DNA of 21,805 nucleotides from positions 1 to 21,805 of the IMG/VR virus record IMGVR_UViG_3300027782_000408; one strand, given 5' to 3'. The notes under the pieces were generated by a model. It saw only the letters and a program-made list of their open reading frames with translations. It did not search any database and had not been told where the DNA came from. Below are positions 7,628-15,167 of this stretch, piece after piece. How positions within the stretch are numbered: position 1 is the first letter of the stretch; every line of letters begins with the position of its first letter. Position numbers and translations under genes: made by a program. This stretch comes from a virus.

Positions 7628-9314
7628 GTACACACTCATACCAAGTAGTTTAGAATACAAGTCAGCTCCATTTGTTGACCAAGAGATATCGTTATCTCTT
7701 GAGGAACAAAGTCAGCAGATTACTGAATACGATAGAAGTCAGAGTATCAGTCTTGCCCAACTTTATGATGATGAAAGACAAAGTTGTACTATTTTTAGAC
7801 CAACTTTTAAAGTGAATTATCTATATTCAAACACATATACAGGAACAACAAATTATGTGCCTTTTAGAAATACATTATATTATGTTGACCCAATAATTTC
7901 AAAGTCAAATAATATATGGAAAGGGTTTCCACAATATTATGAATTTGATTTTTATAGACCTGACGTTAGCGACCAACATATTAGATACCAAGCTAAAAGT
8001 GCTTACACTTATAATTGGACTTATTATGTTAGTTACGCCCATAAAAATAACTACACAAAAACGTTATCTTACGAACTTAATGGTACGAGTTTATCTTGGA
8101 CCGCATCTAATGGAATACCATTCTACATAAACAATTCAGTTCAAAATGGTAGTAATGTAATTGCGTTTCAGTGTATTTCACCACATGGATTAAGTGTTGG
8201 TGAGTATGTTGAGTTATCGTTCAATTATAATGGTATAAACTTATTCCAAGTATATTCTTTAGGTAATGGATTATTTGGTAGTGATACACATATCTTTAAT
8301 ATTTATAACGTTGGTTACACTGGTGCAACATTTGCAAATAAAGTTACTGGTACATTTAAAAGAGTTATTAATCCCGACAATATATCAGAGACTAAGTCAA
8401 AATATTATGTTAGAGAACATAAAATTTTAACTAATGTTGATGATTGTGTTATGACTAAAAACGCATTTGAAAAAAATGTCTTTAAAGAAGAAAGAAAGTT
8501 TGAATACAGCTCAATTACTCCAAATAATATTTCAAGGATTTCTCAAAAAACAAGTAGTAATTCATTTAACATTACCGTTAATTATGATTTGAATCTTGCA
8601 AATGTAATAGATAATCAAAAAAGACCTGTCAGTGAATTATTTTTAACAGTTATTAATAAAGGTTATACAGGATATTTTAATTACCCGACAAATGGTATTG
8701 GATTAAAACAGGGTTGGGAGTTTAACTTAACAAGTGCTTCTAATTATTTTTGGGATGCCTCTAATTTAAATTCAAATACAAAAATAGGGACATCAAAATA
8801 TACTTTAACTAGTGGTGTTACAAAAACGTTTTACTACAATCAAAATTTAATGTCTGGTGATACAATTGATGGAGATTTTTGTGAATGGAATGATTACGAA
8901 CAATTAGAAAGAGTTGTTTCACCGTACTATCAAAAAATAAAATATAATCAAAACATATTTCAAACAACTCAAACTTCAAACACTAATTCTCCTGGATTTT
9001 ATTATCAACCACACACATTAATGACAATTAGAGTGTTCTCTGACTACATAGAAACAGGAGACATTCAATTTGTAGACGGTGTTCCTAGTTATGCTTATTA
9101 TTCAAACTCAGACCAACAATTTAGATGGAGAGATTTATATAGTTATGGGTTCATTGATAATTTAGATAGAGGTGTTAATTATCCTTTTTTAAATTTTGCC
9201 CAATATCCATTTAAGGATGTTCAATTTAGATTAATACCTGAAGGAATAAACTATAACTCCACATTGTTTGGGGTTCCTTACCCTGTTAAACCTTTGATAG
9301 ATGGATGTGAATAA
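7620..9314 (+). CDS. Unrecognised tail/baseplate-region protein, 564 residues
   Basis: The frame starts at TTG 7620, within the last codons of the previous gene (8-base overlap). An in-frame TAA lies immediately upstream and the next in-frame ATG is far inside (about residue 277), so TTG is the best start. Asn, Tyr, Ser and Phe are abundant, as in many phage tail proteins, and no signal peptide or membrane segment is visible. Residues 188-205 contain SPHGLSVGEYVELSF, which resembles a 'HGL.VGD.V' turn common in phage tail and fibre proteins. The N-terminal 60 residues are more polar, with EEQSQQITEYDRSQS. It overlaps the next gene by 14 bases, and translation of the two is probably linked. 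A structural role is inferred from position and composition only. Confidence 0.7.
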   Translation: MNKYTLIPSSLEYKSAPFVDQEISLSLEEQSQQITEYDRSQSISLAQLYDDERQSCTIFRPTFKVNYLYSNTYTGTTNYVPFRNTLYYVDPIISKSNNIWKGFPQYYEFDFYRPDVSDQHIRYQAKSAYTYNWTYYVSYAHKNNYTKTLSYELNGTSLSWTASNGIPFYINNSVQNGSNVIAFQCISPHGLSVGEYVELSFNYNGINLFQVYSLGNGLFGSDTHIFNIYNVGYTGATFANKVTGTFKRVINPDNISETKSKYYVREHKILTNVDDCVMTKNAFEKNVFKEERKFEYSSITPNNISRISQKTSSNSFNITVNYDLNLANVIDNQKRPVSELFLTVINKGYTGYFNYPTNGIGLKQGWEFNLTSASNYFWDASNLNSNTKIGTSKYTLTSGVTKTFYYNQNLMSGDTIDGDFCEWNDYEQLERVVSPYYQKIKYNQNIFQTTQTSNTNSPGFYYQPHTLMTIRVFSDYIETGDIQFVDGVPSYAYYSNSDQQFRWRDLYSYGFIDNLDRGVNYPFLNFAQYPFKDVQFRLIPEGINYNSTLFGVPYPVKPLIDGCE

Positions 9315-10140
9315 AATACAAATAAGAAAAGATGGATTTATTGACCGAGAGTTAGTAATTCCAGTTCAACTAACTTGGGATTACTTAGGGTTAGACCAAA
9401 GTATTGATGAATACGAGGCTGAGATAATTAATCAAGCAACTGGTAGATATGGAGACTTTGAGGTTACAAGATTTGCACACGCCCCTGTTGCGGTTTCTGA
9501 CCCATATAGCGATAACGCATTTGAATTTACCGACATCCAATATGAATTTAATTTTTATTCTGGTGGTTCGTTAAGTAATTCTACAAATTGGAGAAACAAT
9601 TATATGTCAGAAGGTTTTACTCCACAAGAAATTTATTATTACACAAATAATTTTACAAACTCATTTTTTAAATTGGATTTGTATGACAATGTTGATGAAA
9701 AACGTCAAACAAATTATATAACAATTATCATCCCAACCCAACAAGGTTTAACTATGGACGCTATTATGCAAAGAACTCCTGTTAAAATTAAAAGGCCTTA
9801 TTTTCTTTTGGATTATGTTGGAGATAAAGAAGGGTTTTTTATTTATTGGTTAAAGAAAAGAAATTTTTTGGATATTAAAACTTTCTTTATGACTGCAAAA
9901 TTTTATGACGCAAAAAACGGGTACTTTACAAAGATGATGAATATGCCACAATCATCAATTGTTGGAGATAAGTTCACTTTTGATAGTACAAAATATTTTT
10001 ATTACAGAGTTGAATTAGATTATGAAAAACACAATTACCAAGTGTTTAGTATGAATCCATTTCAAACAATCTATAGTGGATTAGGTGAAAGAGCGGGTGC
10101 AACTATACCCATAAAATGGTACGAATATGTTAACCCATAA
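9301..10140 (+). CDS. Unrecognised tail/baseplate-region protein, 279 residues
   Basis: Starts at ATG 9301 inside the end of the previous gene and ends in a TAATG overlap with the next one. No family is recognised. The N-terminal 45 residues (KIQIRKDGFIDRELVIPVQL, then a DYLGLDQSIDEYEAEIINQ segment) look like a compact beta-plus-helix domain. The rest is rich in Tyr, Phe and Asn, with KIKRPYFLLDYVGDKEGFFIYWLKKRN at 163-190 (shown in part) as the most hydrophobic and basic section. It has no signal peptide and no cysteine. Placement between two structural genes, with overlaps on both sides, suggests a stoichiometric partner in the same complex. The reading frame is secure; the role is inferred. 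Confidence 0.7.
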   Translation: MDVNKIQIRKDGFIDRELVIPVQLTWDYLGLDQSIDEYEAEIINQATGRYGDFEVTRFAHAPVAVSDPYSDNAFEFTDIQYEFNFYSGGSLSNSTNWRNNYMSEGFTPQEIYYYTNNFTNSFFKLDLYDNVDEKRQTNYITIIIPTQQGLTMDAIMQRTPVKIKRPYFLLDYVGDKEGFFIYWLKKRNFLDIKTFFMTAKFYDAKNGYFTKMMNMPQSSIVGDKFTFDSTKYFYYRVELDYEKHNYQVFSMNPFQTIYSGLGERAGATIPIKWYEYVNP

Positions 10141-11249
10141 TGGAAGATTTTTATAAAATAATTGTATCGCCAGAAACAATCCTTGGAGATTTATTTTTAG
10201 TAAACCTACAAGGTCAAAACGTTACTTCATCATATTCAGGACAAACTGTTGGGGTGTATTCTGCTATGACCAAAGTTGTTAGTTCTGGACCAAACAATAC
10301 GTCGTTATTAACAGGGTTGACCATTCCAATTTTAATTAGACAAACCGCAGTTGATGTTGGTTATTATAGTCCCTTTGATGGTGCGGTTTTACAAAAAGAC
10401 GTTGTTGCTAATTTTATATTTTCATCTACAACATCAAACCCTTATGTTTATAACATTTATAATACATCAAGCGAGTTTCAAAAGTTCCTTGACTTGTCTG
10501 CATACAAAGTAGATTGGGGTGATGGTTCACCAAAACAAACGATTACAACATATACGCCAAATTCATTAAGTCATACTTATTCATCTGCATCAACGCAATA
10601 TAATATTACTTTGGAACAAACTAATCCATGGGGAATAACAAGGGTAAGTAAAAAAATTACAACACCATATAGTGAAGTTGTTGTTAATAATCCAAATGGT
10701 GAAGCGTTTTTTATTCCAGCTGGAGGTAATTGGGTTAATACTCCTGTTAGTTACGATTATATATTTTCAGGAGACGCAATTAATGAAGTGTCTGCTCAAA
10801 CATCAACTAACTATGTTACGGTACCATTTACTGTTTCAGGTTTAACAAAATCAAGTATAACAGATTTGGCTTTATATGGTTCACAAAAATATATTGTTAA
10901 TACTCCTGTAATTAAAAATGGTCAGATATGGGGTGCTATTACAGATATGAACCCAACCTATACTGCATATACAATAAACGGTGTTAATTATTATGATTAT
11001 TTTGATGGTACAACAATATTTTTTGAACCATCATCAGGTTTTACTGAAAATAATTTAACCCAAAGACCTATCACTAAAGATGAAGTATTACTTAAAGTTG
11101 TTGACCAAGCACAGATACAAACAAACATCTTTATTGAAAGAGGAAAGAACTCAGCATACGAAAGAATCCAAAGAATGGGAGAGGTAGATAATCTTGGAGA
11201 CATGATTAATTATGGATATGGATTTTTTAACGTTGAAAAAAAGAACTAA
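10140..11249 (+). CDS. PKD-domain tail protein
   Basis: A 369-residue protein starting at the ATG of a TAATG overlap. Residues 118-165 match a PKD-type Ig-like domain: YKVDWGDGSPKQ, about 16 residues of loop, then HTYSSASTQYNITLEQTNPWG; the DWGDGS and HTY signatures are diagnostic. PKD domains mediate protein or carbohydrate contacts on surfaces, including those of phage tails. The flanking parts are beta-rich and unrecognised. The C-terminal 60 residues differ in character (ITKDEVLLKVVDQAQIQ, ERGKNSAYERIQRMGEVDNL, then YGYGFFNVEKKN); they are charged and helical-looking, and may be the part that docks to the tail. No export signal is seen, as expected for a virion protein assembled in the cytoplasm. 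Confidence 0.75.
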   Translation: MEDFYKIIVSPETILGDLFLVNLQGQNVTSSYSGQTVGVYSAMTKVVSSGPNNTSLLTGLTIPILIRQTAVDVGYYSPFDGAVLQKDVVANFIFSSTTSNPYVYNIYNTSSEFQKFLDLSAYKVDWGDGSPKQTITTYTPNSLSHTYSSASTQYNITLEQTNPWGITRVSKKITTPYSEVVVNNPNGEAFFIPAGGNWVNTPVSYDYIFSGDAINEVSAQTSTNYVTVPFTVSGLTKSSITDLALYGSQKYIVNTPVIKNGQIWGAITDMNPTYTAYTINGVNYYDYFDGTTIFFEPSSGFTENNLTQRPITKDEVLLKVVDQAQIQTNIFIERGKNSAYERIQRMGEVDNLGDMINYGYGFFNVEKKN

Positions 11250-11251
11250 AC

Positions 11252-11271
11252 TATTTATAAGATAAAAAGAA
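11252..11271 (+). promoter_or_regulatory. Candidate late promoter or start-region element, copy 2
   Basis: TATTTATAAGATAAAAAGAA lies in the 25-base gap before ATG 11275. Together with the preceding TAAAC it repeats exactly the 14 bases at 2713-2726 (TAAACTATTTATAA). Here the first TAA is also the stop codon of the previous gene. Recurrence at otherwise unrelated junctions supports a shared signal. Confidence 0.38.
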
Positions 11272-11274
11272 ACT

Positions 11275-12183
11275 ATGGCAATCGGTTCATACGGCACAAT
11301 ACGACCAAGTGATGTTTCACCTGAAGACGTACAAATAATAATGAATTACACACCATCGAGAGATGTTACGGATAATTTTATCCTAACTGAACTTGATGCT
11401 CAAACATTATTAAAACCTTACTTTAACAATACACAAACTGGTGGAAACGCTGGTGTTGAAATTTTAGGTGGATTATACAATTTAACTTTACCTGCAGAAC
11501 AATTCAACGCTCTTGGAATTTATACTCTATATTTAAGACCAGCTCAGATTCGAACCGTTATTACTGACTGTGGTGTATTAAGCGCATTACCAAATGTAAA
11601 AGGAATTATTATTGATATTAGTAATGTTCCTGTACAATACCAAAATAAATTTGTACCACAAGGATTAGTTGGTTTTAGAATTGAATATTTAAATGCTGAC
11701 GGGTCAAAAATACCTAATTTCTTTAGAGTTGTTACTTCATCTTTTTTCTGTGAACCAGTTGTGACAAATGAAATTAATACAACTCAAAAATCTGTTAGAT
11801 ATAGATATGTTGACGGTAATTCAAATTTAATATTTCTAACATTATCACCATCTTCTTCACCAACAAACAAGCCAAACGCAACACCTTTTATTGGTCAACC
11901 AAGTCAAAGTATAATAATTAGTAACACATATTTTAATCCTGTTACATTAGAAATTGATATGGTAGAATACGATATTTCGTCTCTTGCAATTGCTCTTTAC
12001 GGTAATCAAACTAAATCTATTGACGATGGTATCTATACAATCTATGACTCTGAAAATAACATTTACAGACAGTACAACTTGTATGAAATTAGAGACCAAT
12101 TTAATGCGTTACTTTATGAAGTTAGACAAAGTAGAGGAAATAATATTGATTTCAGTAAAAACTTCACAACAATAACAACTTAA
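11275..12183 (+). CDS. Unrecognised tail/baseplate-region protein, 302 residues
   Basis: ATG 11275 follows a 25-base A-rich gap; the gene ends in a TAATG overlap with the 994-residue gene, suggesting coupled expression. The N-terminal 50 residues are polar and helix-prone (PSDVSPEDVQIIMNYTPSRD, then ILTELDAQTLLKPYF). Residues 60-160 appear beta-rich (YTLYLRPAQIRTVITDCG, GFRIEYLNADGSKIPNFFRV). The C-terminal 70 residues are helical and charged (YDISSLAIALYG, YNLYEIRDQFNALLYEVRQS). I recognise no domain. Its length is close to that of some outer wedge proteins such as T4 gp8, but I see no sequence support for that identity. A structural role follows from position only. Confidence 0.68.
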   Translation: MAIGSYGTIRPSDVSPEDVQIIMNYTPSRDVTDNFILTELDAQTLLKPYFNNTQTGGNAGVEILGGLYNLTLPAEQFNALGIYTLYLRPAQIRTVITDCGVLSALPNVKGIIIDISNVPVQYQNKFVPQGLVGFRIEYLNADGSKIPNFFRVVTSSFFCEPVVTNEINTTQKSVRYRYVDGNSNLIFLTLSPSSSPTNKPNATPFIGQPSQSIIISNTYFNPVTLEIDMVEYDISSLAIALYGNQTKSIDDGIYTIYDSENNIYRQYNLYEIRDQFNALLYEVRQSRGNNIDFSKNFTTITT

Positions 12184-15167
12184 TGGCAGTAGAAATAAAA
12201 GATACTAAATATTTTTATCCGCCAAGACCAGGTAGTGGCGCGGGTACTTTCTCCGACAACATTGTAGGATTACAAACTGTTGAGGGTGGAGGACTTACGC
12301 AAGGTAATTTTGAATTTACAACTGGTGTTACAGAAAAAGTTAATAGGGTTTTTAATGTAGGGGCGTTCTCAGAACCCATGTCTTTAGACATGATGGGTAT
12401 TGACAACTTAGAGGAGAGTAGAAGGATTATGGCAACCCAATTTAGGGTTTATCCAAACTATGACGTATCTCAAGTTCTTAACTTCTCAATGTATGGTTCA
12501 TTATCTAAAAGATTTAGTGTCTCTATTACAAGAATTATTAATTATTTCCCTGCATCGTTGGATGTAATGTTCAATAATGATGAGTTTACTACAGGTAATA
12601 CCGCATATGATATTGTGTATGACACGCAGAATGATGAAACATATTTTAAAGTAAATGTTGATAGGATTAACAATCCTTTTGATATTGATTATTCTGTTAG
12701 TGCGACGACAAACTTATCTATTAGAGAAATTACGGTTTCTCCATATAGGAATCTATATAATACTTATTTGGATTATTGTGTTAGTATTAATGATGATATC
12801 TTTAAAGTATTAGCGTTTGTCCCATCAGAAACATTATCTTCAGGATATATCCAATTCTATGTTTCTGGTTCACCATTTGGTGTTTCTGCAACTACAATTA
12901 ATGATGATTTTCAAATTAGACCTAACGATTATATTGTTGACAAAGTTTTTCAAGAATCGTTTGATGAGGTTGAGAAATTTTTGGTTAATAGATTAGTTAG
13001 ACCTGAATATACTGCAGTTTTTCAAGTACCACAACAAAATGAATATGGTCAAACATATACTGAATATAAACAAGTTACTTGGCCAAAACAAGGTACTTGG
13101 AATTTGGACATTCGTTCATTTTTATTTGATAATTATTTGGAGGAAATCCAAGCAATTTCAATTAATCTTGATTCGTTCAAAACAAATTTAATATCAAGAT
13201 TTTTAATAACAGATTCATTAAAAGAATTTGATACTTTAGGTCAAAAAGTTGAAAAAATATTTCAAATTTATGGTAGAAGTTTTGACCAAATAAAACAATT
13301 CATTGATGGGTTAGCATACATGAATTCTGTTAACTATAACCCAAGTAATGACATTCCATCAGAATTGTTAGTAAACTTGGCAAGAACATTAGGTTGGTCA
13401 TCAAACTTTTCACCAATTACAAATGAAGATTTTTTAAGTTCTGTTTTTGGTAACACATCAACTCCAACATATCCTGGTTATGCTAGAGCATTAACTCCAA
13501 CAGAATTAAATTATGCTTATTATAGAAATTTAATTCTTAACGCTTCTTACCTTTTTAAATCAAAAGGAACTAGAAGGTCAATTGAATTTTTATTAAGATT
13601 AATTGGAGCTCCTGATTCGTTAATTGAATATAACGAACACATTTATTTGGCAGACCAAAGAATTAACCTTGAGCAATTTAACACTCAATGGGCTAGTATA
13701 TCAGGTGGAACTTATGTTAATGACGTTCCAAGTTATTTACCTGATGAAACGTATAAAATTAAAGGACAATTATATACAGCGTTTACCTCAACAGCAACAT
13801 ATCAAGATGTTAATATTATGTTGGATGATTATCCAATTGATGCTGAAGGATATCCAAACGCACCTGCTAATACTGAAACATTCTTCTTCCAAATAGGTGC
13901 TGGTTGGTATGAAGTTACACCACAACATAGAAGTCCCGACCAAGTTCAACTTACAGGTAATGTTTATACAGGACAAAACTATAACATTCAAACTCAATTA
14001 ACCCCATTCACTTATGGTCAGACTTATCTTAACAGATATAGAGATTTCCCATACATGAATGAAGGATTTAAATTACAAAAAGTTGTTGATAATAATAAAT
14101 CATGGTTATCAGACGATGAAAAAATCAGAGTTTCAACACAAGGGGATTACAATGCCTATTATTATGTTGATAATGAAAAATTGGTATTAAATGTTAAGAA
14201 TGTTGATATATTCTTAAATCCAGCCCAAGGTCTTGTTTATGATGTTTGGGAGCAATCAAGACAATATGATTACCCTATCCCTGAATCAGGTTTAACGGTT
14301 GGTTATCCTGTACCAGGCGGGGTTGATTGGACTTACGTTGACCCACAACCAAAGAAAAAAACTTTCTTTGAATTTTCTCAAACATTTTGGGAGAATATGA
14401 TTAATACTAGAAATAGACAATATATTTCTGATGGTAAGACTGGTGGATACCCAACCTTACAATCAATATTTTGGAAGTATATTGAATCGGAACAAACTGT
14501 TGGGATACCAAACAACAAATACACCTATCAAAAGTTAATTGATTATGTTAATGGTATTGGCCCTTATTGGACTAAGTTGGTTGAACAGATGGTTCCTGCA
14601 ACAACTATTTGGAATGGCGGAGTTAGATTAGAAAATTCAATCTTTAATAAACAAAAATTTGTTTATAGAAGACAAAGAGGTTGTCAGTTTATTCCTGTAC
14701 CTGTTGACCCATGTTATATTATTTCAAACATTTTTGATTATACGTGTAATACCGAATATGCCGATTTTAACATTTATCCTTGGTTTAATGGGGATGTTAC
14801 AGTATCAAACTTTAGTAGTATTTTAGGTAATAGAATTAATTCTATGTTAGGACAAAGTGGTTTAACACTTAATCAATGTTATCAAAATTCAGTGATAAGT
14901 GATTGGTATGTTGACTTAACTATTAATGGGGAACAAATTATTAAAGAATCATTTTATACTGGTTATGGTATTTCTGATGTACCGACTGATTCACAATGGA
15001 GAAATGCTTTAATAAATTATTTACCTCAATTATATAATTATGGATACACATATTACCTAAATGGTAATACATTAACTATAACAAATTTAACATGTTTAAC
15101 ACAAAATATTGTGGATACGGTTTTGTTAAATGTGGGAATAAACATTAATATTAACTGTACAGAATAA
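12183..15167 (+). CDS. Large baseplate protein, possible tail-protein-I-like region and shared C-terminal domain
   Basis: A 994-residue protein starting at a TAATG overlap. Residues 340-475 are helical: a long coiled-looking segment (LKEFDTLGQKVEKIFQIYG, SFDQIKQFIDGLAYMN), then SELLVNLARTLGW, then YYRNLILNASYLFKSKGTRR with SIEFLLRLIGAP. The KGT-x-x-x-I-x-x-L-x-x-x-x-G pattern near the end of a helical block recalls phage tail protein I (P2 gpI) family members, which belong to the baseplate wedge; T4 gp7 is similar in size. Both comparisons are tentative. The rest is Tyr/Asn-rich beta sequence. From about residue 855 cysteines appear, and residues 876-994 resemble a domain in the next protein. 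No membrane segment is seen. It is the last clearly baseplate-like gene before the adhesin block. Confidence 0.72.
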   Translation: MAVEIKDTKYFYPPRPGSGAGTFSDNIVGLQTVEGGGLTQGNFEFTTGVTEKVNRVFNVGAFSEPMSLDMMGIDNLEESRRIMATQFRVYPNYDVSQVLNFSMYGSLSKRFSVSITRIINYFPASLDVMFNNDEFTTGNTAYDIVYDTQNDETYFKVNVDRINNPFDIDYSVSATTNLSIREITVSPYRNLYNTYLDYCVSINDDIFKVLAFVPSETLSSGYIQFYVSGSPFGVSATTINDDFQIRPNDYIVDKVFQESFDEVEKFLVNRLVRPEYTAVFQVPQQNEYGQTYTEYKQVTWPKQGTWNLDIRSFLFDNYLEEIQAISINLDSFKTNLISRFLITDSLKEFDTLGQKVEKIFQIYGRSFDQIKQFIDGLAYMNSVNYNPSNDIPSELLVNLARTLGWSSNFSPITNEDFLSSVFGNTSTPTYPGYARALTPTELNYAYYRNLILNASYLFKSKGTRRSIEFLLRLIGAPDSLIEYNEHIYLADQRINLEQFNTQWASISGGTYVNDVPSYLPDETYKIKGQLYTAFTSTATYQDVNIMLDDYPIDAEGYPNAPANTETFFFQIGAGWYEVTPQHRSPDQVQLTGNVYTGQNYNIQTQLTPFTYGQTYLNRYRDFPYMNEGFKLQKVVDNNKSWLSDDEKIRVSTQGDYNAYYYVDNEKLVLNVKNVDIFLNPAQGLVYDVWEQSRQYDYPIPESGLTVGYPVPGGVDWTYVDPQPKKKTFFEFSQTFWENMINTRNRQYISDGKTGGYPTLQSIFWKYIESEQTVGIPNNKYTYQKLIDYVNGIGPYWTKLVEQMVPATTIWNGGVRLENSIFNKQKFVYRRQRGCQFIPVPVDPCYIISNIFDYTCNTEYADFNIYPWFNGDVTVSNFSSILGNRINSMLGQSGLTLNQCYQNSVISDWYVDLTINGEQIIKESFYTGYGISDVPTDSQWRNALINYLPQLYNYGYTYYLNGNTLTITNLTCLTQNIVDTVLLNVGINININCTE

